64,000 nt of DNA from Poriferisodalis sp965231925 (lineage in GTDB: Bacteria > Actinomycetota > Acidimicrobiia > Acidimicrobiales > Poriferisodalaceae). Of this stretch, positions 42,153-51,055 are shown piece after piece; the first letter of the stretch is position 1; each line of letters starts with the position of its first letter. A model generated the notes under the pieces. That model searched no databases and was not told the DNA's origin. It saw only the letters and a list, made by a program, of their open reading frames with translations. The translations under genes were made by a program, and so were the position numbers. Location: positions 4,645,233 through 4,709,232 of the forward strand of contig OZ246894.1 of the NCBI GenBank assembly GCA_965231925.1, given 5' to 3'.

Positions 42153-43325
42153 TCAGCGGAACGCCGGGATGTTGGTGATCTGCTGACCGAGGATCAGCCC
42201 GTGGATCTCCTCGGTGCCCTCGTAGGTCATGACCGATTCCATGTTGGCTGCATGGCGCATCGGCGCGTACTCCGTCGAGACTCCGTTGGCACCCATCATC
42301 GCCCGGGCAGTGCGAGCGGTGTCGATGGCCACCCGGCAGTTGTGCCGCTTGGCCATCGAGATGTGGTGCGGCCGCAGCCGGTGCTGCTCTTTGAGCTGGC
42401 CGAGCCGCATGGCCTGCAGGTTGGCGTTGGTGATGTCGGTGAGCATGTCGGCGAACTTGATCTGACTGATCTGGAAGCTGGCCAGCGGCTTGCCGAACTG
42501 GGGCCGTTCGAGCTGGTAGTCGAGCGCCGCCTCGTAGCAGCAGCGGGCCACGCCCACCGCCCCGAACGCGATGCCGAAGCGGGCTTCGGACAGGCAGCTC
42601 AGCGGTGCACCGATGCTGAGCGCGTCGGGCAGCCGCATCGACTCGGGCACCTCGACGTCGTCCATGTAGAACTCGCCGGTCACCGAGGCCCGCAGCGAGA
42701 GCTTGTTCTGGATCTTGCGTGCCTCGACGCCGGGCGAGTCGGTGGGCACCAGGAAGCCCCGGAAGCCGTCGTCGGTGTTCGCCCACACGATCGCCAGATC
42801 GGCCAGCCCGGCATTGGTAATCCAGCGCTTGGCGCCGTTGAGGATCCACATATCGCCCCGCCGCACCGCGCGGGTGGTCATCGAGACCGGATCGGAGCCG
42901 TGGTCTGGCTCGGTCAGCCCGAAGCAGCCGATGATCTCGCCCGCAGCCATACGCGGCAGCCACGTCTCCTTCTGGTCGGTTGAGCCGTAACGCCAGATGG
43001 GGAACATGCACAGCGAGCCCTGCACCGACACGAAGCTGCGCAGCCCGCTGTCGCCGGCTTCGAGTTCCCGGCAGGCGACGCCGTAGGCCATCGCCGAGGC
43101 ACCCGCGCAGCCGAAACCGTCGAGGTGCATGCCCAACAGGCCCATGTCGGCAATCGTGGGCACCAGCTCCATCGGGAACGTGCCCGCCTCGAAGTGGTCG
43201 CCCACGATCGGGTCCCACTCCTTGGCCACGAACGTGGCGACGGTGTCGCGGATCATGACCTCTTCATCAGAAAGGAACTCGTCCATCTCGTAGAAGTCCG
43301 ACAGCGGGGCAGGCGTTTGGCTCAT
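42153..43325 (-). CDS. Acyl-CoA dehydrogenase, glutaryl-CoA dehydrogenase-like
   Basis: A 390-aa flavoenzyme. GCFGLTEPDHGSDPVSMTTR is the FAD-binding signature, and LNGAKRWITNAGLADLAIVW, RPQFGKPLASFQISQIKFAD and the C-terminal SVMTYEGTEEIHGLILGQQI are shared with GcdH. The E of YEGTEEIH is near the catalytic glutamate position of GcdH. That enzyme oxidises and decarboxylates glutaryl-CoA to crotonyl-CoA in lysine and tryptophan breakdown; a simple dehydrogenase is possible. It is divergent from the persulfide dioxygenase gene. Confidence 0.85.
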   Translation of the reverse strand: MSQTPAPLSDFYEMDEFLSDEEVMIRDTVATFVAKEWDPIVGDHFEAGTFPMELVPTIADMGLLGMHLDGFGCAGASAMAYGVACRELEAGDSGLRSFVSVQGSLCMFPIWRYGSTDQKETWLPRMAAGEIIGCFGLTEPDHGSDPVSMTTRAVRRGDMWILNGAKRWITNAGLADLAIVWANTDDGFRGFLVPTDSPGVEARKIQNKLSLRASVTGEFYMDDVEVPESMRLPDALSIGAPLSCLSEARFGIAFGAVGVARCCYEAALDYQLERPQFGKPLASFQISQIKFADMLTDITNANLQAMRLGQLKEQHRLRPHHISMAKRHNCRVAIDTARTARAMMGANGVSTEYAPMRHAANMESVMTYEGTEEIHGLILGQQITNIPAFR

Positions 43326-43438
43326 GGGCGCATACTGCCGCGCTGGAGGCCATCGGGCCAACCCGCCACCCAAGAGCGTGGGGGGAACGCACAGAAGCCA
43401 TAGCGGCGGAGGCGCTCCATTAGTTACTGTGCGCTGCC

Positions 43439-44188
43439 ATGGCTGATGACCCCCAGGCGACGAAGCCGCCCGACGAGAGCAGGCTGTATTTCCGCCAGCT
43501 GCTATCGGGGCAGGACTTCGCGACCAGCGATCCGATTGCCCGCCAGATGGTGAACTTCGCGTACCTGATCGGCGACCGGGAGACCCGCGAGGCGGTCGTG
43601 GTGGACCCGGCCTACAACGTCGACGACCTCTTGGACATCCTGGCCGAAGACGAGATGCAGCTCACCGGCGTGCTGGCCACGCACTTCCACGCCGATCACA
43701 TCGGCGGGAACATGATGGGCTACAGCATCGAGGGCGTGGCCCAGCTGCTTGAACGCCAGGGCACCAAGATCCACCTGCAGGCGCCTGAGGCCGAGCTGGT
43801 GCAAAAGACCACAGGCATCTCGATGAGCGACATGGAACTGCACGCTCCCGGCGATGTCGTGTCAGTCGGCGCCGTCGACATCGAGCTGCTGCACACGCCC
43901 GGCCATACGCCTGGCAGCCAGTGCTTTCTGGTGGGCGGGGCGCTGGTGGCGGGCGACACGCTGTTCCTCGACGGCTGTGGCCGGATGGACCTGCCCGGCA
44001 GCGATTCGGCTGCGATGTACCGCTCGCTGCATGGCACGCTGGCCAAGGTCCCCGACTCCACCGTGCTGTTCCCCGGACACCGGTACTCATTCGAGCCCAG
44101 CGCCACGATGGGCCAAACCCGCCAGATGAACTACGTCTTCAAGCCGACCAGCGAGCAGCAGTGGCTGATGATGTTCGGCCAGGGCTGA
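43439..44188 (+). CDS. MBL-fold hydrolase, persulfide dioxygenase-like
   Basis: This 249-aa metallo-beta-lactamase-fold protein has THFHADHIGG (H82, H84, D86, H87). Later come HTPGHTPGSQCFL, GDTLFLDGCGRMDLPGSDSA and LFPGHRYS. The GCGRxDLPG segment is a mark of ETHE1/persulfide dioxygenases, which oxidise glutathione or other low-molecular-weight persulfide to sulfite. A rhodanese gene starts 4 bp downstream, a frequent partner in sulfide and thiol detoxification. A longer N-terminus than ETHE1 (RLYFRQLLSGQDFAT) is common in actinobacterial members. Confidence 0.88.
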   Translation: MADDPQATKPPDESRLYFRQLLSGQDFATSDPIARQMVNFAYLIGDRETREAVVVDPAYNVDDLLDILAEDEMQLTGVLATHFHADHIGGNMMGYSIEGVAQLLERQGTKIHLQAPEAELVQKTTGISMSDMELHAPGDVVSVGAVDIELLHTPGHTPGSQCFLVGGALVAGDTLFLDGCGRMDLPGSDSAAMYRSLHGTLAKVPDSTVLFPGHRYSFEPSATMGQTRQMNYVFKPTSEQQWLMMFGQG

Positions 44189-44192
44189 CCCG

Positions 44193-45035
44193 GTGGCTCA
44201 AGTGACTACTCCGCTGCCGCCTGTCGTGGGCGCAACCGAGATTGCCGATCGCGACGACATCGTGCTGTGCGACGTGCGCTGGTACCTCGACGGACGGTCC
44301 GGCCACGACGCCTATCTGGACGGCCACATTGCAGGAGCCATCTGGGTCAACTTGGACAAGCATCTCTCCGCGCACGGCGCGCCGGAGCACGGCCGCCATC
44401 CGCTGCCCACCGCGCAGAGCTTCGCGGCCTCCCTGGGAAGCCTCGGCATCAGCCCCGATGACCCGGTGGTGGCTTACGACGACCTGAACGGCACCGCCGC
44501 CGGCCGCATGGTGTGGATGCTGCGGGTGCTGGGTCACGATGCGGCGTTCCTCGACGGGGGACTCGGATCGTGGACGGGCGCTGTTGAGACAGCGCCAAAT
44601 GTGCGGGCACCTTGCGATTACCCGGCGCAGGCCTGGCCGGACGGGGCGTTCGTCGATATCGACCAAGCGGCCGGCGCAGGTGCCGATCCGGAAACCGTGC
44701 TGATCGACGCCCGGGGCGGCGACCGTTACCGCGGCGAAACCGAGCCCGTCGATCCGCGCCCCGGCCACATCCCCGGCGCCGTCAATGTGCCGATGACCGA
44801 CAATCTCGGCCCCGACGGCCGATTCGCCGAACCCGCAGCACTGAGCGCCCGCTACGGAGCCGAGGGCGTGGAAGTTGCCGGCGGTGCCAACAACGCGGTC
44901 GTGTACTGCGGCTCCGGCGTAAGCGCCTGCATGGACGCGCTCGCCATCGAGCGCGCCGGCTTGGGCCGCCCTCGCGTGTACATCGGCTCATGGTCGCAGT
45001 GGAGCCACACCGACCGCCCCGCCGAGACGGTCTGA
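44193..45035 (+). CDS. Thiosulfate/3-mercaptopyruvate sulfurtransferase (two-domain rhodanese)
   Basis: A 280-aa tandem rhodanese. Domain 1 (LCDVRWYLDGRSGHDAYLDG, GHIAGAIWVNLD) is structural. Domain 2 (VLIDARGGDRYRGETEPVDP, GHIPGAVNVPMTDN) ends in the active loop VVYCGSGVSACMDALA with catalytic Cys in CGSGVS. It moves sulfane sulfur to thiol acceptors or cyanide. It directly follows the persulfide dioxygenase gene on the same strand, and together they would handle persulfides. Confidence 0.9.
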   Translation: MAQVTTPLPPVVGATEIADRDDIVLCDVRWYLDGRSGHDAYLDGHIAGAIWVNLDKHLSAHGAPEHGRHPLPTAQSFAASLGSLGISPDDPVVAYDDLNGTAAGRMVWMLRVLGHDAAFLDGGLGSWTGAVETAPNVRAPCDYPAQAWPDGAFVDIDQAAGAGADPETVLIDARGGDRYRGETEPVDPRPGHIPGAVNVPMTDNLGPDGRFAEPAALSARYGAEGVEVAGGANNAVVYCGSGVSACMDALAIERAGLGRPRVYIGSWSQWSHTDRPAETV

Positions 45036-45142
45036 GCTACCTCTGCGTGAGCGTCAATGCCCAATCTCACGAGGGACGTCGCCCTAGGGCCGGTGCTCGT
45101 CTGGTCCGAGCGCAACGACGGCGAGTGCGATTCAGAATTCTG

Positions 45143-45159
45143 TGTGCCAATATGGCACA
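45143..45159. promoter_or_regulatory. Perfect palindrome at the start of the XRE-ImmA gene
   Basis: TGTGCCAATATGGCACA has 7-bp perfect arms and a 3-bp spacer and ends just before the GTG at 45160. Its place at the promoter/start of an XRE gene strongly suggests the binding site for that protein, giving autorepression as in toxin-antitoxin operons. Confidence 0.6.
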
Positions 45160-46269
45160 GTGAGAGCAGCAAGCACCCAGAATGAACTGGGAGATCGAAT
45201 TGCCGAGGCGCGCGACCGAGCGGGACTGACACAAAGTCAACTGGCATCCGCGTGCGGGCTTGGACGTACGGTTGTGGCGAAGATTGAGGCTGGAAGCCGC
45301 AAGCTCGGAGCCGTCGAGCTCGTTCGCATAGCCGACGCCCTCGACCTACCAGCGGACTGGTTCTTTTCTGAGTCTCCGCCAGCCGTCGTCAGTCGCCGCT
45401 CGGACCCGGCAGTAGGTGGCGTTTCGCGAGTTCTTGACTCGCGCGTCGAGCGCCTCGCACGCGATATCCAGTATCTGCACGATGTCGACGAGCTTCCGCG
45501 TTTCGACCGCTTGGCGCTTGAGACGCCTTCGTCGGTGGAGCAAGCCGAGTTTGCGGCAACCGCCCTGCGCCGACATCTTGGGCATCCGTCTGGCCCACTC
45601 ATGGACTTGCACCATCATGCTGAACGAGTCGGACTGTTTGCCTTCTCGTTGGATCTTGGCCGGGATGGCGGCGACGCCGCGTACGTGATGGTCGAAGAGA
45701 TGGGTGTCGCCGTGATCAACGGTGCGCTTGAACCAGGTCGGCGCCGATTCAATCTCGCCCACGAACTCGGTCATCATGTGTTCGGAGATGCTTACGCCCC
45801 CGAGGTCGGGCTCTCACCGAATGAGGAAAGCGAGCGTTTGATCAACGCATTCGCAGTGCATGTGTTGCTGCCACGCGCCGATGCGAGCGCCGTATTGAGA
45901 GAATTTGAACCGGATATTCGCCTTGGCGCGGTTGCAGCTGCTGTGCGATATCGGCTCAGTTGGACCGCTGTGTGTGCGCAACTACGGAATCTCGGATTGA
46001 TCGACGCTGGCACTCGCGAGGACTTGGCAACGCGTCCCCCGGCTGCTGCGGATTTCGTTGAGCTGGGCGAGCGGTGGCAACCAGAATTAGAACCACCAGA
46101 GATTCCACCGAAGTATGGCCAGCGAGTGTATGGCGCGTATCGTCGAGGAAAGTTGACTGCGGAGCGCACTGTCGAGCTGCTGTGGGGAACGCTCGACGTG
46201 TCGGAGTTGCCGGCCCAGCAAGAAGTTCCCATCGAGTCACTGCACCGAGAATTCGAATTCGCAGAGTGA
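45160..46269 (+). CDS. XRE helix-turn-helix plus ImmA/IrrE metallopeptidase
   Basis: A 369-aa protein with an XRE domain (~10-65: RIAEARDRAGLTQSQLASAC, GLGRTVVAKIEAGSRKLG) and an ImmA/IrrE-like zinc peptidase domain with HELGH at 201-205. RRFNLAHELGHHVFGDAYAP and ERLINAFAVHVLLP complete the metal site. Such proteins cleave or bind a repressor, or act as antitoxins in predicted TA systems. The GTG at 45160 is preferred because the palindrome then lies upstream; a GTG at 45142 is possible. Its stop overlaps the GTG of the PIN gene (GTGA), coupling the pair. Confidence 0.85.
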   Translation: MRAASTQNELGDRIAEARDRAGLTQSQLASACGLGRTVVAKIEAGSRKLGAVELVRIADALDLPADWFFSESPPAVVSRRSDPAVGGVSRVLDSRVERLARDIQYLHDVDELPRFDRLALETPSSVEQAEFAATALRRHLGHPSGPLMDLHHHAERVGLFAFSLDLGRDGGDAAYVMVEEMGVAVINGALEPGRRRFNLAHELGHHVFGDAYAPEVGLSPNEESERLINAFAVHVLLPRADASAVLREFEPDIRLGAVAAAVRYRLSWTAVCAQLRNLGLIDAGTREDLATRPPAAADFVELGERWQPELEPPEIPPKYGQRVYGAYRRGKLTAERTVELLWGTLDVSELPAQQEVPIESLHREFEFAE

Positions 46270-46802
46270 AGTCTGTGTTGGTGTTCGACACCACCGCACT
46301 CAGTCATTTCTCACGGGCGGGAAGAGTCGACGTACTGGAGAAACTTGTCGTCGGTCGCCGCTGTGTCATGCCTGCCGAGGTGCGGGCTGAGGTCGCTGCC
46401 GGTATCGCCAAGCACCCGATCTTCCGTAGCGTTCTGGTCGCTCCTTGGATAGAGGCAGTCGAACTCGTCGCCATTGAGGAACTCGCCGCTTTCGCTCGCT
46501 TCAAGTCGGAGCTCGGTGGTGGGATCGACCGCAACAACGGCGAAGCTGCCGTCTTGGCCTGGACGAGCATTCATGGCGGTGCGGCGATAATCGACGAGCG
46601 GGCAGGTAGTCGCATCGCCAAACGTGAAGGCATGGAAGTTCATGGCTCGCTTTGGCTGATAGTCGATGGCTACCGGACGGGTGTGCTCGGCCGACAGGAA
46701 TCAGACGATTTGGTGGACGACCTACGCTATGCCGGAATGCACTTGCCCACAGACGGCAGTGGTCTCTTCGATTGGGCTGAACGAGAAGGGCTGCTCCCGT
46801 AG
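46266..46802 (+). CDS. PIN-domain-like predicted ribonuclease (toxin candidate)
   Basis: This 178-aa protein starts KSVLVFDTTALSHFSRAGRV, where the conserved first Asp of PIN domains sits in FDTTAL. It continues with MPAEVRAEV, NNGEAAVLAWTSIHGGAAII and DERAGSRIAKR, placing E and D residues at PIN positions. PIN proteins are Mg-dependent RNases, often toxins. It is coupled by GTGA to the XRE-ImmA gene, an arrangement predicted for toxin-antitoxin pairs. Target RNA unknown. Confidence 0.75.
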   Translation: MKSVLVFDTTALSHFSRAGRVDVLEKLVVGRRCVMPAEVRAEVAAGIAKHPIFRSVLVAPWIEAVELVAIEELAAFARFKSELGGGIDRNNGEAAVLAWTSIHGGAAIIDERAGSRIAKREGMEVHGSLWLIVDGYRTGVLGRQESDDLVDDLRYAGMHLPTDGSGLFDWAEREGLLP

Positions 46803-46824
46803 TGTGATCTGTCGTCGCGGCAGT

Positions 46825-46896
46825 TCAGACGGGTGAGCCGGGCGGCGACCCTGCAGAGCCGTCGCCGGCCTCTGGCACCGCTTCAGCTTCACTCAT
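46825..46896 (-). pseudogene. Collapsed 23-codon remnant of a nitroreductase gene copy
   Basis: The frame starts MSEAEAVPE, like the MSDAEADTE start of the gene at 47351-48139, and ends SAGSPPGSPV, like that gene's SAGPPPGSPT end. Nothing of the ~230 residues between remains. The 13 bases upstream of the start (CGTCTGCCTCGCT, plus strand) are also identical at both places, and a second match follows around TGGGGCG/GCTCACCG. It therefore looks like a duplicated gene reduced to its two ends. The rest of 46897-47109 shows no gene. Confidence 0.65.
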
Positions 46897-47109
46897 CGTC
46901 TGCCTCGCTTGTCGAATCTGGGCCGATGGGGCGAGCTCACCGCCCGCGCCGCCGCCACTGTGTGATAACGGCGGCACCGTCGGCGCGGTCTCTCAGATCA
47001 TTGAACCAGGTGTTGCGCCGCGAAGGTCTCGCTCGACGAAATCACGATATGGAATCCGACATTTCTGCCAATAGTGGGAGGACGAAAATATCAATAGATA
47101 GACGACGTT

Positions 47110-47304
47110 TTGATCAATGGGAGAGAAAGCAGACCAGAGTGGAGGAGATTCCGAGACGTCGATGCACGTCATCTCCGCTGGCTCCGCAACAAGGCACCCG
47201 ACGAATTCGTATGCGGCATCGTGCTTCATACCGGCGCGCGTGCCTATCGGCTCGATGATCGACTGATGGCCCTGCCCGTCTCGCGTGTGTGGACTGCCGA
47301 CTGA
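47110..47304 (+). pseudogene. C-terminal remnant of a DUF4143-type ATPase
   Basis: The last ~35 codons read APDEFVCGIVLHTGARAYRL and DDRLMALPVSRVW, the usual C-terminus of AAA_14/DUF4143 ATPases (FVAGVVLYTG...RLxALPxxxLW). No ATPase or DUF4143 core lies upstream, so it is a fragment. It is not a copy of the DUF4143 gene at 51369-52646, whose end differs. It lies in a patch of decayed, lower-GC sequence between the PIN gene and nitroreductase. Confidence 0.6.
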
Positions 47305-47350
47305 CGTTCACTCGTCAGCTGTGACGCCCGGCTACCACAGTAGCGCGCGC

Positions 47351-48139
47351 TTAGGTGGGTGAGCCGGGAGGCGGACCTGCAGAGGCGAAACGCGTGCCGG
47401 CCGGATCGACGGCCCACGGCGCGTCCTGTTCCCAGGAGTCTTCGTAGACGAGCTCGCGCAGGGGCCGGCGCCGCACCGGGCCGTGGCGCCCTGCCGGCCG
47501 CCCGAGCGGGATCGTTGCGTGGATGGCAACGCCGTCGGGAATGCCGAGCAGCTCGCGCAGCTCGTCTTCGACATCGTGATGCCAGCCGGTGATGACGCCG
47601 CCGTATCCCAGCGCCCGGGCTGCCAGCAACAGGTTCTGCACCGCCGGGAACACCGATGCACCCTCGGTGAAGGTGGGCTTGCGGTAGCGCACCAGGCACG
47701 CCAGGATCACCACCGGCGTTTCCTCGAAATGGTCGACGAAGTGCTGCATCGTCCGGGCCATGCGCGCCTTCGGCGAGTCGTCGGCCGCTCCGGAGCCTTC
47801 GGTGTAGCCGTCGCCGGAACGCTTGGCGTTCCAGCCGTCGCGGAAGCACTGGCCCAGCAGCGCCTTGGCTTGCCTGGCGACGGGCCCATCGCGCAGCACG
47901 ACGAAGCGGAACATCTGCCGGTTGGAGCCGCTTGGAGCCCGTCCGGCATGCCACAGAATCGTCGCCAAATCGTCCTCGGGAATCGGGTCGGGCAGGTAGC
48001 GGCGGATGGCGCGAGTGGTCGCAAGACCCTCCAGCAGTCCGATCGGCTGCGCACCTGATCCCGCCTTCAACTCAGCCATGAATGCCGACCCAGCTTCAAC
48101 CCCGCCTGCAACCTCAGTGTCCGCTTCAGCGTCGCTCAT
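47351..48139 (-). CDS. Nitroreductase family protein
   Basis: A 262-aa flavoprotein. ATTRAIRRYLPDPIPEDDLA, RAPSGSNRQMFRFVVLRDGP and PAVQNLLLAARALGYGGVIT are the FMN and dimer motifs; the last holds the LLLAARALGxG signature. These enzymes reduce nitro or quinone compounds with NAD(P)H. The first ~15 residues are low-complexity and similar to those of the collapsed remnant at 46825-46896. It lies 44 bp after the ClC channel gene, on the same strand. Confidence 0.85.
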   Translation of the reverse strand: MSDAEADTEVAGGVEAGSAFMAELKAGSGAQPIGLLEGLATTRAIRRYLPDPIPEDDLATILWHAGRAPSGSNRQMFRFVVLRDGPVARQAKALLGQCFRDGWNAKRSGDGYTEGSGAADDSPKARMARTMQHFVDHFEETPVVILACLVRYRKPTFTEGASVFPAVQNLLLAARALGYGGVITGWHHDVEDELRELLGIPDGVAIHATIPLGRPAGRHGPVRRRPLRELVYEDSWEQDAPWAVDPAGTRFASAGPPPGSPT

Positions 48140-48183
48140 CGTCTGCCTCGCTCATGTGCTGTGTCCCGCGTTGTGGGGCGGGC

Positions 48184-49872
48184 TCACCGGCCGCCCTGTG
48201 TCTCATTGCCCTGTGTCTCGTTGAGGAAGTCCACCAGTTTGACGATCGCATTCTCGGTGACAACGCCCGCGATGCGACCGCCGCTGTCGATGACGGGATA
48301 CAGCTCGATGTCCGCGTCCGCCATTGCTTCGGTGACCTCGCGCAGTGTCCACGACGGGCGTGCGGGGGTGATGTCGGTCGCCATCACTTCGCCGCAGGTC
48401 ACCGACATCCAGTCGTTGCGATCCACGTCGCGGGTGTCGCTGAGCCGGATGACGCCCAGGAAGTCTCGCTCTGGCCCCACCACGATCGCTTCGAGCTGCT
48501 TGCGGGGCAGCGCGATGCCCCACACGAAATCGGCCAGCGGTGCGTCGGCATTCACCGTGGGCACATCGGTGGACATCGCGGAGTTGACCGGCATCTCCAG
48601 GCGCCGCTCGAGGTGCCCCGTGCGACTGTCGCGCTGGTACTGCGACACCGACGAACTGCCGATGAGCACCTGCGACACGGCCACGGCCACCAAGGCAGGC
48701 ACCACGAACGCGGGCGCACCGGTGGACTCGGCCACGAACATCACCGCCGCCAGCGGCGTGCGGTATCCCGCTGCCAGGAACGCTGCCACCCCGATGAACG
48801 GGAAGAACGCCAGCGACTCGGGACCCAGCTCGATCCAGCCGCCCACCAGACGACCCACGATCAGCCCGAAGACGGCGAGCGGGATGAACACACCGCCCAC
48901 GCCGCCGCTCGCAAGCACGGTCGACGTGGCCACGACGCGGATTGCCAGCAGCGCTCCCAGCCATACCAGCGACTGCTCGGGATCGATCGACCAGTCCACC
49001 AGTTGACCCTCCGCAGTCGGCCCCAATGACAAGGGCGCATCGAAGAGGAACTCGCTCAGCGCGGCCAAGCCCGCCAAGATTCCGCCGCCGCAGAGCGCCA
49101 CCAGCCACCAGGGCCGGTCAGACCCGTGAATGCGCTTGGCAAGTGCCAGGATCCGGCAGAACACTGAGGCTGCGAGACCGCACAGAGCCCCCACGACTGC
49201 TGCGCCCAGCAGTTCTTGGCGGCCGAACCCGACGCGGACCATTTCGGTGCCGATCTCGAATGGCCGGTCGTGGAAGTCGGTGACCAGCACGTACACGACG
49301 TAGCTCGAAGCGCTCGAGAGCAAGGCGGGCAGCAATGCGCGTCGACCCAGGTCGCTCTTGTAGGGGGCTTCGAGCGCGAACAGCACGCCGGTGGCCGGTG
49401 CCTGGAAGATGGCGCTTACGCCCGCCGCGGCACCGGCCACGAGCAGCGCATATCCCTCCCGGTTGCGGAACAGGCGCCGCGTGACGCGCTGTATGGCATT
49501 CCCGGCGGTGGCACCGGCGTAGATGGACGGGCCCTCGAGGCCGACCGCACCGCCGGATCCGACCGTGACGATGCCTGCCGCAAGCCGGAACGGCAGGTCG
49601 CGGAAGCGCATGGGATGGGTGCGGTCGTGAAACGCTCGGATGTACTCCTCGGAGGTGGACGGCGAGAGCCGACGACCCGCGTCGGCCCAGCGCAGCATGA
49701 TGACTGCTCCCCACAGTCCGAGAGCCGGTGCAATCACCCGCTGCCAGGGAGGCAGGTGCAGCACCTGTGCCAGCAGCACCTTCTCGGCGAGCAGCGCCAC
49801 CATCGCCACGATGAATCCGGTGGCGCCGCCCACGGCGATATACGTCGCGAAGCGAAGCAGCCGGTTTCTCAT
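48184..49872 (-). CDS. ClC-family chloride channel/transporter with two CBS domains
   Basis: This 562-aa membrane protein has ClC selectivity-filter motifs. GSGGAVGLEGPSIYAGA carries the gating glutamate in GLEGP, and GVGGVFIPLAVFGLIVGRLV provides the GxFxP-type motif. AGYRTPLAAVMFVAESTGAP follows. Two C-terminal CBS domains (MSTDVPTVNADAPLADFVWG, CGEVMATDITPARPSWTLRE) suggest nucleotide control. The first filter motif (GSGIP) is not obvious, so ion preference is uncertain. The C-terminus ends in an imperfect repeat (NETQGNETQGGR). Confidence 0.88.
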   Translation of the reverse strand: MRNRLLRFATYIAVGGATGFIVAMVALLAEKVLLAQVLHLPPWQRVIAPALGLWGAVIMLRWADAGRRLSPSTSEEYIRAFHDRTHPMRFRDLPFRLAAGIVTVGSGGAVGLEGPSIYAGATAGNAIQRVTRRLFRNREGYALLVAGAAAGVSAIFQAPATGVLFALEAPYKSDLGRRALLPALLSSASSYVVYVLVTDFHDRPFEIGTEMVRVGFGRQELLGAAVVGALCGLAASVFCRILALAKRIHGSDRPWWLVALCGGGILAGLAALSEFLFDAPLSLGPTAEGQLVDWSIDPEQSLVWLGALLAIRVVATSTVLASGGVGGVFIPLAVFGLIVGRLVGGWIELGPESLAFFPFIGVAAFLAAGYRTPLAAVMFVAESTGAPAFVVPALVAVAVSQVLIGSSSVSQYQRDSRTGHLERRLEMPVNSAMSTDVPTVNADAPLADFVWGIALPRKQLEAIVVGPERDFLGVIRLSDTRDVDRNDWMSVTCGEVMATDITPARPSWTLREVTEAMADADIELYPVIDSGGRIAGVVTENAIVKLVDFLNETQGNETQGGR

Positions 49873-50040
49873 GCGGGTCTAGGTCCTCGTCACCAAATGT
49901 TCGCATCAACGGTACGCCTCGTGAGGCGCGGTGCGGGCAGCGTGCCGGGCCTCGGCGCACTTCAGGGTCGTTTACTAGCGTGCGTTGGCCTGCGCACAAC
50001 TACGACGGGGGACCGACCGTGGTCGTACCGCGTCGCGGCC

Positions 50041-50784
50041 GTGAATGCTTGCGCTGTGCTGAGCGTGGACCAGGCGTCGGGCGGGCGCATGGTGTTCGGC
50101 ATCGGCCGGGGCGATTCGTGCTTGGTGCATCCCGGGCGGGCACCGGGGCGTCTGAAGCACTTCGAACGCCATCTCAGGCAATTGCAGGCGTATCTCAGCG
50201 GCGGCGAGGTGCCGTTCGACGAGATCGACATCCCGCTCGATGTGGCGCCTCCGGCCGATGCACTGGAGCTGGCGGAGGGTCCGGGGACCAGCCGCATCGC
50301 GTGGGGCATCGAGGTAGCGAAGACGGCCCGGCGCGATGCCGGACTCGATCCCGATGGCGTCAAGTTCGGTGCGTACGTGAACATGGGATGCGCCCGCGAT
50401 CTCGACGCTGCACGCGATCTGATCAGGGGCCCGATGTCGGTGTTCGCCCGCTTCCAGCTGATGCAGGGCGGCACGCCGATCGGGCCGACATCGGACGAGA
50501 CGGCCGAGACGCTGCGCAAGCTCCACGAGGCCTATGACATGGGGACGCATTCACGGAACCAGTCGCCGCAGGCAGCGACGCTCACCGACGAGTTCATGGA
50601 CCGGTTTGGCGTGGTCGGCACGCCTGATCGGTGCATCGAGAAGCTGGAGGAGCTGCGTTCGCTGGGCATCGACAAGGTCCTGCTTGCCGCCCAGTTCAAC
50701 GAGAACACCTACGACACCCCTGAGGGTGTCGCTGCACGTCAGCTCGTGGAGAGCGAAGTGCTGCCCGTGGTGCAGGCCGCCTAG
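50041..50784 (+). pseudogene. LLM oxidoreductase fragment: N-terminus missing, core deleted
   Basis: From GTG 50041 the frame reads LSVDQASGGRMVFGIGRGDS, RAPGRLKHFERHLRQLQAYL and FDEIDIPLDVAPPADALELA. It then jumps from TSRIAW straight to GIEVAKTARRDAGLDPDGVK. Intact relatives have about 40 residues at that point, ending in a similar RVAW-type sequence. They also have some 60 more N-terminal residues. The rest, to VVGTPDRCIEKLEELRSLGI and the stop, is well conserved. The frame is open, so a short product is possible, but the fold would lack barrel strands. Confidence 0.6.
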
Positions 50785-50848
50785 CGAGCCGCCGACCGGG
50801 CGGTTGATGGCTCAGTCGACGGCGGGGTTCTCGAGGGAGCCACGGATG

Positions 50849-50939
50849 CGGAGAGGGTGGGATTCGAACCCACGAACCACCTTGCGGCAGTTACTTCCTT
50901 AGCAGGGAAGCGCCTTCAACCTGACTCGGCCACCTCTCC
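50849..50939 (-). tRNA. tRNA-Ser (anticodon GCT)
   Basis: Class II tRNA of 91 nt on the minus strand. Acceptor GGAGAGG pairs with the 3' end CCTCTCC and the discriminator is G. The anticodon loop reads CTGCTAA (GCT). The long variable arm has AACTGCCGCAAGGTGGTT, and the T arm TGGGTTCGAATCCCA. Confidence 0.95.
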
Positions 50940-51055
50940 ATGCCCGAACTGCCGATCGAGGGCAGTCGCGCCGACTCAAGATAGCCCCAGGCAGGGGACT
51001 TCTGCGAGCCCTTTGCCTGTCGATCCCGCAGATGCGCGCCGCTAGGTTGGCCTGC

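Noticed and set aside
46833..47258. A 141-aa plus-strand frame in the gap after the PIN gene
   Set aside because: It shows no family resemblance and covers a nitroreductase remnant on the other strand and decayed DNA.
49216..50040. Upstream part of the frame containing the LLM fragment
   Set aside because: It is antisense to the ClC channel gene and has no LLM sequence. Recognisable LLM sequence begins after 50041.
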